Assembly (NCBI GenBank): GCA_947645195.1
Contig: CANSGD010000874.1
Location: 1,116,001 to 1,180,000, forward strand
Source: Patellifolia procumbens
Lineage: Eukaryota > Streptophyta > Magnoliopsida > Caryophyllales > Amaranthaceae
DNA length: 64,000 bases
Direction of reading: 5' to 3'
How positions within the stretch are numbered: the first letter of the stretch is position 1; each line of letters opens with the position of its first letter. This document shows positions 22,213-33,711 of the stretch, one piece after another. Position numbers and translations under genes: made by a program. The notes under the pieces are model-generated. The model searched no databases. It saw only the letters and a list, made by a program, of their open reading frames with translations, and had not been told where the DNA came from.

Positions 22213-22957
22213 CGATGTTTGGAATAAGCATTTCATTTCTAAACATAAAATTAAGCTAAATGATCTGTTTGGGAAATCAAAACATTTAAAATTGAAATTG
22301 GGCCAATTCCATAATGTAAAATAGGCCAAAAGATTGGAATTCTAAATACCTTTAAAACCCTTGTCATTTACAATTTCTTGTAACCAGCATCATCTTCCCC
22401 ATCTCACTTCCTCTTCGTGAAAAATCTGCAAACATCAACCACCACCATCTTCCACCATTAAAGCTCTATCTTGCAAAAACTCTCTTTCATCACCTGTTGC
22501 CATTAAAACTCGCCATCAGAGCTCGATTCTCTCTCCTCACCGCCGCCATTAAAGCTCTCCATCAAAGCTCACCATTGAAGCTCGATTCTCTCTCCTCACT
22601 GCCGCCATTAAAGCTCACCATTCAAGCTTGGTTCTCTGTCCTCACTTGTCGCCAGTCTCTCGATCTCTCTGTCTCCCATACATCATTTTCAATCTCACTT
22701 TGTTTGTTCTTCTATCGGCTTTTTACTCAGGTTTCAGAGGATGAAATTTCCATTCATTTTTTTTTATTGTTTGAGCTGTTTATGTTCATGGTAAGGAATT
22801 TATGAATGAATTTTTTATTCCCAAACAACTACTCATATTTGGAATTCTAGGGATTGAAAATCCCATGTTTTCCCAAACTTTGAATTTGGAATTGAAATGT
22901 ATGATTCGCAATTCCACATGAGGATTTGAAATGAAATCCATGTTGCCAAACACTACC
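22213..22957. mobile_element. TIR element with GC-richer, CT-rich core
   Basis: The left end GATGTTTGGAATAAGCATTT pairs with the complement of the right end (GTAGTGTTTGGCAACATGG...ATTTCATTTC). Further AATTCC/GGAATT words pair inside. The core (22380-22740) is richer in C and T and contains a tandem repeat of about 70 bp (GCTCGATTCTCTCTCCTCAC, then 'gccgccattaaagctc'). Its base composition differs from the flanks, as expected for a captured host fragment. It lies directly upstream of the jacalin gene and may contribute 5' UTR or promoter sequence. Confidence 0.45.
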
Positions 22958-23054
22958 TTAACTTATTTATAATTTTCGGACTTGAAATTTACTTTTTATA
23001 TTCAGGTAAAAAAAAAGCAGGCAATCCTTAATCTTCAAAAAGCAAGCGATTCCA

Positions 23055-23818
23055 ATGCTAAAAGTGGGTCCATTTCCAAGTCCCAACAGTGAAGAGTTCC
23101 CTCAAGCAAGCGCAGGAAATGAAACAATACATTGGGATGAGAAGGGCAAAAACAAAATTGCTCAAATGTTCATATCTTACACTAATGAGAAAATTAGCTC
23201 CCTTGCATTTCTCTATATTGATGTTGAAGATGGCAAATTGACGCTTTCTCCTACTTTTGGGTCCCAAAATTTCGACAGCCCCAATTTTGATACGGTCTCT
23301 ATCTTTCTCTTATATTAGTACTATTTCAATTTTTTAGTTCTGTTTTCCTTTATGTGATGGTTGATACAATTTTTATTGATATATATAATCTTATCATTAA
23401 AAACCTAATGTATTTTTTTGCTCATTACTTATTTAAACGTCTAATATTTGCTCATTCGGAGAAATATTACGAGATGGATGACGATCTTATAATTAATTGT
23501 AAACAGGTGACATTCATGGAGGGTAGTGATAAAGAATATATTACAAAAGTGAGTGGTTTGTATGGCAGGCGAGGTACAATGCGTGGGTTGGTATCATTGA
23601 CAATTGAAACGAATGAAGCCACCTACGGTCCGTTTGGAAGGGAACCCGCAACAACTTCTGACCATAACAATTTCAATATTAACTTGGGAGTTGGTGATCA
23701 GTTTGGGGGATTTCATGGCACTTCTTCATCTCAAATTATAACATCCATTGGAGTTTATGTGAAGCCCCTCCAACATTTAAATACCAACTTTAAGAAGACT
23801 AGCATCTGTGTTGATTGA
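23055..23818 (+). CDS. Jacalin-related lectin, two exons
   Basis: Exon 1 is 23055-23294 and exon 2 is 23507-23818. The 212-bp intron begins GTCTCT, ends AAACAG and is phase 0. The joined product is 183 residues. Residues 1-80 contain the jacalin N-terminal strands (KVGPFPSP, then ETIHWDEKGKNKIAQMFIS, then ISSLAFLY). Exon 2 gives VTFMEGSDKEYITKVSG, then LVSLTIETNEATYGPFG, then VGDQFGGFHG....ITSIGVYVKP. Single-domain jacalin lectins of plants bind mannose or galactose and often act in stress responses. Sugar specificity cannot be read here. There is no signal peptide, which favours the mannose-binding nucleocytoplasmic type. The usual GxxGG loop near the N-terminus is poorly conserved. The intron carries a TGCTCATT-type repeat fragment related to the Helitron at 44.1 kb. 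Confidence 0.85.
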
Positions 23819-25124
23819 AATTTGGAACCGTTCTAGCTATGTAACTATATAAGAATGTATAAGGTGTGCCTACGGGATAAGCTAGGGAAGTTATAAATGA
23901 TGATACTTGTAATTTTTTGTACTGCATCCATCTATTGAATAACAAAAAATAGAGTCTAATCTCATACTGTGTTCCTTTGAACTAAATCAACTTCAAGTAT
24001 ACCAAAAATATTTTCGCAAAAATTGTACGTGAAAGGAAACCGATGCAGCTGAACTGAAGTGAAATGAACCAGTATTATTTCCACCAAATCTATGAGAGAA
24101 AATATACACACTGAACTAAAGCGATTGAACATAAATGGATTGAACAAATTTCCATTAAATAGAACCAAAGGGCATGTCCTTAGTTAATTTTAATTATCAG
24201 TAGGAATATTTTATATGGTACTCGTGTCATTCTTAGTTTTCCATTTGGTACCAACCAAACTTTTGCATTTCACGTAATACCTCTCACAGCTTATGCGTGT
24301 CAACTTACAAGTAGTTCATCAACACTTACATCGGATCTTATGCCCCATACTGCAGGCATCATCCATTTCTCTTCAGCTTTTCATCTTTGACTCTTTTCCC
24401 TCCACGTACACATCATGTTTGAGACCTGCAACGCGTTCACTCTGAACAGTGTTGGACTCGCTGGAATTGCACATACCCGACACTACTCACGTCAGAAGAA
24501 CATACTTACAACGCTGAAGAAGAAAATACTGAAGACTAGGGGGTATGATATTACTCTGAATCTAAAGATAACAATGTAGATAACTCAATGATGCGATACT
24601 AACCAACATTCTATGATTATGAAGAGGAAGATAACTTAGTAGAGCATGATCATTCTATAATTATGAACAGACGGATCTTGCACCCCATAATGCTCCTCGC
24701 ATTTCGTGACCAAAGAGAATGTTGCAGAGTTTGGATGTAGGAAGGCTTTGCACCCCGCGATGTGTTGCACAAAAAGTTATAAAAATAGGTTATAACTTAG
24801 TAGTAAAATATCTGCACAAAAATCTTCAAAGCTTAACTGTTCTAAAAAATACTCGATATTTAAGAAGAACGAGTGGTTGATCAAAATTCTAAGTTAACTC
24901 TTCTTTAGAACTTAGAGAAGGAGAAAGGAGAGGAAGAAAACAACTTTATATACAAAAATTACATGCCTTGAACAAATGAAATCTTACATAACTCTTTTCT
25001 CCATAGTTAATAAGAATTAAATTTTCTGTATCCTTACAATATATGCACAGCTTATCAATTCATATTTTTAATATGACTATACAAAATATGATATTGTTGC
25101 CTTCAAATTCTTCCATGACGATAA
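23819..25124. other. Intergenic, with a small TIR repeat
   Basis: At 23967-24176, TGTTCCTTTGAACTAAATC at the left and the complement TGCCCTTTGGTTCTATTTAA at the right form weak inverted ends of a possible MITE. The segment 24390-24760 is less AT-rich but shows no domain or splice-consistent exon. Nothing else could be supported. Confidence 0.4.
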
Positions 25125-28100
25125 TCATCTAAGTCTTTGCCTTGATCTGAATGCATTTTTTTGATTCTTACTTCTTGCTATTGACAGCAAAGATGTTTCC
25201 ATTTGGTCATCAAGCTTGGTTGGATCAAGGGACAATTTTTCTTTGATAAATACATCTAAATCAAAACCACTCCCGCTCTCAGTACTTTCGACCTCCGAAG
25301 ACAATGTTTCTTCATCGTTGTTCTTCTCTGAGATCTTCTCTGTTGAATCCAAGGTCTTTCCAAAGGGATCCTGCTCTAAATTCAAGAGTCTCTTTATGCT
25401 ATCAAGTGCTGGGTCGATGATGTCTAAGAACCCATTTACCCAAGAAGCGTCATCTACTACCTCCGTCCTCTGTCACCAAAAGAAGTATGATGAATTAAAA
25501 TTAGATACCATAAGACTTGATTATGAACTAAGCTGCAGGTGTTCAATACAGTGGCATGTTGAAGTCTTACTGTCTTATACTTGACTATGTCATGAGAACT
25601 TCAAATGTTTAATTTTTGGCATAGAATATAGTCTAAATTTTCTATAAGATTGTCAGTGTAAGCTGTGTAACAAATACATGACATGGGTACTTGAGGTAAG
25701 ATCAAGAGTAGAAGAGGACATATTAGGATATTCAATCATAGATCATTACTATTTCAGGGAAGTTGATAACTTTTCCTGGACTTCCTAAAATAGTGTTGGG
25801 GAATATTGATTCCGGGCATAGGGTTATGTACTCGTACTCAATAGCCACCTAATACGAAGTGTAACTTTTATATAATTGGGTAACTCATGCCTGTTGTATG
25901 CAATGCAGACGTTATAGACACGCAAAGCGGATGGGATCACTTGGTTCTCCCAGAACCCAAATCATGTACATGGTGTCCTTACTATTGCAATTTGTTTTTG
26001 GGATAGTTTACTTACATAAAGATCATCTAAGCATGAAAATCTATTCCAGCTACTGACCTGTTGGAAGTAGAGGTTACGAATTTCTTCAGCACGCACAGAA
26101 TTCCCTTGATCCTCCTCTAAAGATGCCCAAGTCATCCATGTCACATAGCTTTGCGAATTTATGTTAAGAGATGATCTGAACAATCTCCTAGCAGCTGAAA
26201 GGTTGCCAACTCTTTGCTCCAGAACACCCCACGCCTGAACATATAAACCAGTTTCTAATTCAAATGCAAACCGAAAAATATATTTTATCGTTTGTGTCAC
26301 ATATATTATGTTTTCAGAAATAAAAATTCCAATTTTTTATTCTTACCTGAAGGCAACGAGCAGCACTCTCCGTTGTAGCATTAATAGAGAGAGCTTTTTG
26401 GTACAGTTCTCTTGCAGTCGATATATTACCTTCCTTCCATTCCATCCATCCCCAAGCCTGAAATAGCAACAAGAACAATCATTTACTAGGATTACCAACA
26501 ACAACGAAAACATGAAAGACTAATAGGCAAGACGGTACTTCAATAATTATCAAAAACAATGTAGAGAAATAACACGCTAGGGTCTTTGGTGGCTAGTAAT
26601 AAATGATGATGAATTAGTAGGTAATGTGTAAAGAAATGTCTCATGCCAATGCCCTTAGCAATGAAATATCATCCCCAAAAAATTTTCTCCATGCCCTCAT
26701 GAATAGCAATGAAGATTTGTGAGAAAATTAGGTAATTGTGGATGGATGAGCATCAGCAGGCACATTAGCATGAAGCTTTCTTCACAAAATTATATAAATT
26801 CATCACTGTTATCACCGTAATCATTTATTAACGCCTACCAAACAAGCATCCAAGCCATTATAGTTTCAATGTAGTTGATGAGAAGAATCCTCTTACAATC
26901 CACACAGGTTGGTGCCTTGGATCCAACTCCGAAGCCCTTCTGAACAAAACCCTGGAAACATTGGCAGTAGAGTGCTTGTACTCCAGTAACGCAAGAGACT
27001 GCAGAAGAACAGGATCCCTCGGGTTCACAAGATGACCTATTTTTAGAATTTTTCTCCCTATATCAATTCTTCCAAGATTAGCCTCAAACAGACCCCATAC
27101 ATGCCAAGCAAACCTGTTTTTCGGGCTCGCCTGAACTGCTCTCTGTAAATGTGAATCGGAGTTGAAATTAGCCATAGATTTTGTTTTTAGGCCACATGAA
27201 ACTTGTTTTATGATTCTAAAGTATTTGTATATTTTGTTATGGTTTTATACCTCAAACAAATAAGAGGCAGCTCGATTGTTTTCCAGCTGCATCTCTAACT
27301 GTGCCCAGGCCTGGACAAAGATGGATAAGAAGTTTCAGCACAAGCCATACACTGAGAGTGATTTGACTAGGAATGAAATCTAGAAACCCATGAATAGGGT
27401 AAGATCTTGATATAGTTCAAAAATATAGGTATTCATGATTCCTTTAAAATGTGAAAATCATTTGAATTAAGCCCTTCTGATTTACATAGAAGTTAGTAAC
27501 AGTGTGATCAAATTCACAATTCCAAAATAGGAGCTAATCAAAATTATACAAGTAAATTATGTCATTTGTATGTATATACGCCATTTTCAGATCACAATTT
27601 CCAGAGGCTGGAGTGAATCAAGTAATATTGGTGAGAAGTATAGAATGGAAAGGATGATCCATCTATCACGATTCAGGAAGCATATGGATGAAGATATAGT
27701 CTATATTGATCCCACCAGATTTCAAACCCGACATGAAATTCCCTCCAACCCAACAGACAAACAAAGTGAAAAAACAGAGTGAAATTGAAAAATACATACA
27801 AGCCAACTAGCACAACTTCTGGGGTTAGACTTGGTGGCTTGTCGAAACAAGTAGCGAGCCTGCTCATATCGATTAGCCTTGGCTTCAAGCAACGCGAGAG
27901 TCTGGTATACATACTCATTTCCACCACAGTATTTGATACCTTTTCCAAGGAGGTTCCTGGCTTTCTGAATGTTTCCTTGCTTTAGCTCTAAAACTGCCCA
28001 TCCATGCCAAGCTGCAATGTGCCTCTTATCAGCAACTGTGGCTGCATCAAATAATTCTCTGGCTTTCCTTATATTTCCCAACCCGTCTTCCATCACAGCC

Positions 28101-30496
28101 CAGCACTGTGAAAAAATATGCAAGAAGATAGCTTTCAGGCAAGCCACTAATATAATTCAATACTTGATGAAGTTAATGGTATACACAAACCTGCCATATG
28201 TAAGCATTTTCACCCTGGGTAGCTTGAGAGCCTTTTTCATAAACAGATTTTGCTTCAGATATTCTTGATTGCTTCCTTAATACTTTTCCCAATGCTACAT
28301 ATGGCCTCCCGTCTTCCGGCCAATAGTATATACACTTCATATATTACCAAATCACATCATTATACTATAAGTTTTAAGTTTTAAGACATCCATAAAACTA
28401 AAATATAAGAATTATTTCATGTCAAGCTCATAGCATAGCATTTAGTAAAGTGACATTTTTTCTACAAGGTTCCTGCAATGTTGTAGAGAATCTTTAATAT
28501 CTATGTAAAAGCGCTTTCATTGAGTTCATAAGAGAATGAAAGCAACAAATTAAACCAGATCATTCCCCAGATCATAACTAAACTGTCTGATAGGAACCTA
28601 AGCTCTCCACAAGGTTTCACTAAGGTTAAACTGTTTCATTAACTTGTTAGCCATTTCAAAAGTTTCCTTCTCTACGCCGATATGTTCGAAAGATCCACCA
28701 CGAAACCATTTTCAGATGTAAATCAGATTGTAAATTTGTAACACTCCCTAGAAACGTTGCGAAAATAGTTTGGTTCTCATGGGTTCTACTTTCTATGGGA
28801 TGCTCTTTATGCCAATAGGAGGTTGTTAAGCAATTGCGAGAAAGGCTAACTACTAAGGCCCTGTTCTTTTGGATTAGATTGAACGGAACTGAATTAAATC
28901 AAACTGAAAAGATCTTGGCTAAAACCGTGAGAGGAACCTAACAATCGAACTATACTATTGTCTAAACTGAATTTGTTTAAACATAATTGAATTTACATTA
29001 ATTTAGTCCTAAAAAACAGGGTCTAAGAGTTAAAAGTCGCTTTTTGGACTCTCAACATGTGCTAATGGAATAACGGTACCAAATAAATACATTAACATTG
29101 TAAGTACTTATACAATAGATACAAGCTTCATAGTATAGCTCAAGGTTCCATAGTCCCAAGTTGGTAGCAAGAAGAGTTTAGTTTGGTACCCGAAAATGTT
29201 GGGTAGTGATTCAGGCACTCATTTTGTGAGAGTACATTTTCTTATACGTTACTCACAAGGAGGAGTGTCTAAAGAAAAATTTAGAGTGCCTAAATCACTC
29301 ACCAAAAATGTTCAAAAAAGGCTTTAGTGATGCTCTTGATGCCCGGTAAATCCGAAATGTAATCCCTCAAAGTTATTGATTTAGCAACCGCAAGCAATTG
29401 CCTCCATTGTTACTAGTTACTCCCTCCGTTTTTTTTAATATGTATATTTTTCCATGTTGGATATTTTTTTAATTGGTACATCTACCTTTTCCATAAATGA
29501 AAGGTTGACCCACTAATTATTACACTTTTCTCCTACTTTTTCTTTCGTTCTCTACTTTATTTCACTTTTTCGATACATTTACCATCTTTTACTTTTGCAC
29601 ATTTTCTTGGTCCGCACGCAAAAGAAAATGTACATTTGAAAAACAAAATGGAGGTAGTATTAGCTATCTTTTTCTAGACATTTGTGCATAATCTCGAGAT
29701 GATCGCAACGTCTCAGCTCCCAAATCCAATATTAAGAAGATAATGGATAATTTAATCTATTTAGTGGTTGGATAATTGAAAGAGTAGTTTGAGATTGAAA
29801 GGGAACAAAGGAAGGTGATGACAATGGGCTTATAAATGTAAACTTGGACTGGTCTCATTTCAACATAAATAAATTCAGATCACATATCATAATTTCCTAA
29901 TATAAAATTTTAAAAAAGCTTACGGTTTCAGATAAATAGAAGACAAGAAGACATAGTACCTGTTGTAGAATATTTTCAGCATCCTCAAACTGAAAATTCC
30001 TAGTAAAAATCTTAGCTTTATACAAAGCCAAATCCAAATTAATCCTCAATGGTTTCTCTTTAACTTCCCCTGTTCCAACCTCATCACCTCTACCAGGCTC
30101 AAACATCGGCATCTTCTTCGCAAACTTCTCCAAACTCCTATCCAATGCCGATTTCTCCTCTACATCATCATCATCATCATCCTCATCGTCACTCTCATCT
30201 CCGCCGTCCGATTGAATCATCGGGCGGCGAACGAGAAGCTGCTCAAGATCATCTTTCTTCGATGCGATCTCACCAATTTTAGGCTCTTGCAGAACAGGGG
30301 AAACTTCATTGTTGGTAGAGGAGGTGTACGGAGGTACTGTGAGGTGCGAAGGAGGAGATTGTAGGGACTTTATTGGAATTATTCTTGTTTTTGAGGACTG
30401 TTTGGATGAATTGTTATTGCGTGTGGATGAAAAGAGTGAGGTTGTTGTTGATGATGAAGTTGAAGATGATGATGGACATGGAGAAAATACCTGCAT
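25125..30496 (-). CDS. HCF107: HCF107-like chloroplast RNA-binding HAT/TPR protein, eight exons
   Basis: Exons in transcript order: 30496-29960, 28334-28191, 28105-27800, 27310-27251, 27142-26897, 26457-26347, 26234-26058, 25469-25125. All introns are GT-AG and phase 0, and the joined product is 641 residues, close to the ~650 of Arabidopsis HCF107. Residues 1-70 are Ser/Thr-rich with few acids, like a chloroplast transit peptide. An Asp/Glu run (DEDDDDDDVEE) follows. Residues ~180-527 are half-a-TPR (HAT) repeats, with motifs such as AWHGWAVLELKQGNIQKAR, FAWHVWGLFEANLGRID, AWGWMEWKEGNISTAR and WGVLEQRVGNLSAAR. The C-terminal exon begins RTEVVDDASWVNGFLDIIDP and has a basic end. In Arabidopsis HCF107 binds the psbH 5' region of the psbB operon transcript, stabilising it and promoting translation. 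I infer the same role from the repeat pattern, exon 8 and length. Confidence 0.9.
28857..29023. mobile_element. PIF/Harbinger-like MITE in intron 1 of the HCF107-like gene
   Basis: A 3-bp TAA duplication at 28854-28856 and 29024-29026 flanks ends GGCCCTGTTCTTTTGGATTA and the complement of 'cctaaaaaacagggtc'. Length 167 bp, non-coding, with AACTGAAT-type interior words. The TAA/TTA target and GGCCC end fit the Harbinger group. Confidence 0.7.
29420..29657. mobile_element. Stowaway-like MITE in intron 1 of the HCF107-like gene
   Basis: TA target duplications lie at 29418-29419 and 29658-29659. Ends are CTCCCTCCGTTTTTTTTAAT and the complement of AAACAAAATGGAGGTAG. Length 238 bp, non-coding. The CTCCCTCCGT ends and TA target are typical of Stowaway/Tc1-mariner MITEs. 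Confidence 0.85.
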
Positions 30497-30694
30497 TTTT
30501 TCTATTTCGTTCTATGTCCTCTGTTTTTTTGATTTTTTTTTATTATTTTTGAACGGATAGAAACTGTATGTGGTGGTGTATGGAGATGGAGGTTACTTTA
30601 GGGGGGAGTGTGGTACGTGGCTTGTTCTACGCCATTTACAATGTACATTGTTAGATTACCAAAATAGCCTTCATTGCATTTTCCACATCCAAAG
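30497..30694 (-). promoter_or_regulatory. 5' leader and promoter region of the HCF107-like gene
   Basis: The roughly 200 bases upstream of the start codon separate it from the first upstream TE border near 30695. They contain the pyrimidine-rich (on the minus strand, A-rich) leader at 30500-30560. No TATA box could be assigned, which is common for housekeeping organelle-factor genes. The promoter is therefore compact or partly TE-derived. Confidence 0.3.
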
Positions 30695-31205
30695 GGGGTG
30701 TTTGGCCGGTGGCGCCTGGCGGGCAGCTTTTTGTTGTGGCTAGATTGACTATTTGTATAATTGTTGGCGGTTTTTAAAAGTGTTTGGTAATAATAATTGT
30801 TAGTGTTGGCTGTTCAATACTCTCTCGTTTCGTATAATTTGTTACACTTCTTGTTTTCACTCATGTCAATGCAAACTTTTAAGCATTAATATCTCAAGTT
30901 GTATATTTGTTAAAACTATAAAACGTAGATATTAATTAAATACATATCAAGACGAGTTCAACAAGATTCTACATAACTATATTTTTCATTTAATAAATCA
31001 CAAACGACGATCAAAGTGAACTTTGTTAATAGTATTTACTAATTACTATGCAAATGTAACATTATTTGTGAGACGGAGGGAGTAAAAAATAGAAGCAAAA
31101 GCCAAAATCGGCAGAAAAAAGTGGTTTATCAAACACTTTATTGGCTGTTTGACCACATATAAAAGCCAATGAAAAAACCACTCAAAGGCATTACCAAACA
31201 CCTCT
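30695..31205. mobile_element. TIR element upstream of the HCF107-like gene
   Basis: The left end GGGGGTGTTTGGCCGGTGG and the complement of the right end (AGAGGTGTTTGGTAATGCC) pair imperfectly, with further matching words TGTTTGGTAATAATAATTG and TTTATCAAACAC inside. The element is interrupted by a Stowaway-like MITE at 30820-31082. There is no coding capacity. Confidence 0.5.
30820..31082. mobile_element. Stowaway-like MITE
   Basis: TA duplications at 30818-30819 and 31083-31084. Ends CTCTCTCGTTTCGTATAATT and the complement of GTGAGACGGAGGGAG. Length 263 bp, nested in the TIR element at 30695-31205. Confidence 0.8.
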
Positions 31206-31794
31206 AAAGTGGAGAGCATGCATCGTACACCCATCATGATACACCCAAGGTTGTTTTTGTTAGATAGTCTTGTGTGTACCATGTGTACTCATAGGACATC
31301 CAGTCTATTTAAACAAAAATAGTTTTGGTTGTACAATGCTCATGTTACACTGAATGTATATAAAAAGTTATACCTCAAGTGAAAATCCGAAAGATCTCTT
31401 GTAAAGTTTTGGTTTGTCCTATGACATCTACTAGATGGAATTGAGATTCAAGTGGGAGCTTCATATTAGAATTCTAAATTCATTAGGAGTTCCAATCTCA
31501 TCACCTCAAAGTTAGGGTAATGTGATGGTTTCTTTATGGTAGAACTTTCAGTAATCAGTTTAGTGGCTCAAGAACGTCATATTCTACACTTTTTTAAAAG
31601 TAAAATTAATTTATAAAAGAGTCATAAGACATCTATAATAGAAATTAGAACAAATAAATATAAAATAATTCAGAAATAAAATTTATTTTGAAATTTTCAT
31701 CTCCGGCACTTTACAGAGAAAATGTATCAATTATAACATGTATTGTAGACTCATTCTCAATTATGACTAGTTAATCTATAAAGGGCAAAAAAGT
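31206..31794. other. Intergenic, with GTGTACCATG-type palindromic repeat
   Basis: 31210-31350 carries a member of a dispersed family of short inverted phrases (GCATCGTACACCC, GTGTGTACCATGTGTAC, ATGCTCATGTTACAC). Members recur at 34.49, 36.14, 36.79 and 44.16 kb. The rest is AT-rich with no gene. Confidence 0.5.
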
Positions 31795-31796
31795 TA

Positions 31797-32002
31797 CTTC
31801 CTCCGTTTTTTTAAATCGCTACACTTTCCTTTCTAGGAAGTTTAAAATTAATTGCTACACTTCTCCTTTTTTCCCTTATTAGTAACTTTTTCTCTCTATC
31901 TCTCTCCTACCACTTTTTCTTACACACTTTTACTCACTCACCAAAGTTTTGCCTAGGAGTCCGTAAAATGAGAAGTGTAGCGATTAAAAAAAACGGAGGA
32001 AG
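31797..32002. mobile_element. Stowaway-like MITE
   Basis: TA duplications at 31795-31796 and 32003-32004. Ends CTTCCTCCGTTTTTTTAAAT and the complement of AAAAAAAACGGAGGAAG. The inner phrase TCGCTACACTT pairs with AAGTGTAGCGA. Length 206 bp. Confidence 0.9.
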
Positions 32003-32004
32003 TA

Positions 32005-32905
32005 CTACTCATATTCTCCTCATATTAGTGCAGGGGGTACAATAGTAAACTCAGTAATACACACGAGGGAGTATCAGATAGTATCCAGATTTTTTACAAG
32101 ACGTGGCAGCAAAGTACTGGTTGAATAGCACTTTTAATCTTCACGCCCCATGCTCGCTTGATCTTCAACGGCAAAAGAAAGGCCACATAGGAAATTGTAA
32201 CAAACAACCATGTTAAAAAGATAGAAGCCCATGCAAAATTAATCACTTTTTTGGCGTCTTCTTTTCATAAAATGGAATTGAACTGAACTAAACCAAAATG
32301 AATCAAATATAATTGAAACGAGTAATTTAATATAATAATAACAATACTAAAAAGCACCGAAAAAGCTGCTTTGACCAGCGGAACCCACCTCTATTTCGCG
32401 GGTTTTGGACGTGATTAAAACTCGATCCAACCCTATTCATGTTGACAAGTTACGGGCGAAGTATCTCTTTTCTCCCATAAATTTAAAAAGTCATCATGCA
32501 TCAAGAATAGGTTAGGTTTTGAGATCGCCAACACAAGTGTCTCCTTTGCCGATGGGTTAGTAAATTAAACCAACAGTGAAATTCATGAACGGTACCCCAA
32601 AATAAATTATTTCTTCAATCCTTTTTCTAATAATAATAAATATTATTATCAATCATATTACATCATAGTTTTAAATATTATCATAATTAATTTTAATAAG
32701 ATAATAACAATAATAATCTAAGAATAATTATGCCATACGCGGACGTAGGTTGAACAAAGGTTAGACATGGTTTTACCCTTTTTCGTTAAGAAAAAAAATA
32801 TTTTGACTAGCTGATATGTTACATTTATATATAGTTTTTAGATACATTTATATTTCATTTAGAACTTCTTTTAGAGCATTCAGGTGCATAATGTCATGAA
32901 TTACT
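32005..32905. other. Intergenic, no gene recognised
   Basis: AT-rich. The only unusual feature is an AATAATAAT-rich stretch around 32620-32720. No exon could be supported. Confidence 0.4.
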
Positions 32906-32908
32906 TAT

Positions 32909-33711
32909 GGCCCGGTTCAGTTCACATTTAAATATTAAAATTCAGTACAAATAAGTTCAAATAAGTTTCAGTAAAAATAAGTTCAGTTCATTAAAATAAG
33001 CTCAGTTCAGTAAAAATAAGTTCAGTTCATTAAAATAAGCTCAGTTCAGTAGTAATAAGTTCAGTAATAATAAGTTCGCTCCAGTAAAAATATTAGTGCA
33101 AAGAAGAAAAAACAGCATGAATCAGTAAAAATAAGTTCAGTACAGCAAAGATAAGTTCAATTCAGTAAAGATAAGTTCAATTCAGTAGTAATAAGTTCAG
33201 TTCAGTAAATATAAGTTCAGTTCAGTACCAATAAGTTCAGTTCAGTAAAAATAAGTTCAGTTCAGTAAAAAATAAGTTCAGTTCAGCAAAAATCAGTTGA
33301 CAAGAACAGGGCCTAAGATCAGTTCAGTAAAAATCAGTAGTGCAAAGAAGAAAAAATAAAATGAATCAGTAAAAATAAGTTCAGTTCAACAAAAATAAGG
33401 TCAGTTGTGTAAAAATAAGTTAAGTTCAGTAGAAATAAGTCACTTCAGTAAAAATAAGTTCAGTTCAGTAAAAATAAGTTCAGTAAAAATAAGTTCAGTT
33501 TAGTAAAAATAAGTTCAGTTCAGTAAAAATAAGTTTAGTTCAATAAAAATCAGTAGTACAAAGAAGAAAAAACAACATGAATCAGTAAAAAAAAGTTCAG
33601 TTCAGTAAAAATAAGTTTAGTTCAGAAAAAATAAGTTTAGTTCAGTAAAAATAAGTTCAGTTCAGCAGAAATAAGTTCATTTAAGTTAAATGAGTTGAAC
33701 TGAACGGGGCC
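32909..33711. repeat. ~20-bp AATAAGTTCAGTTCAGTAAA minisatellite inside a TIR element
   Basis: About 35 degenerate copies of a 20-bp unit AATAAGTTCAGTTCAGTAAA. The array is bounded by ends that pair with each other: GGCCCGGTTCAGTTCA at the left and the complement of TGAACTGAACGGGGCC at the right. Flanking triplets are TAT and TAA, so a 3-bp Harbinger-type duplication is possible but imperfect. A spacer phrase 'agtgcaaagaagaaaaaa' recurs at 33095, 33338 and 33550 and shows a higher-order period of 210-245 bp. Confidence 0.85.
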
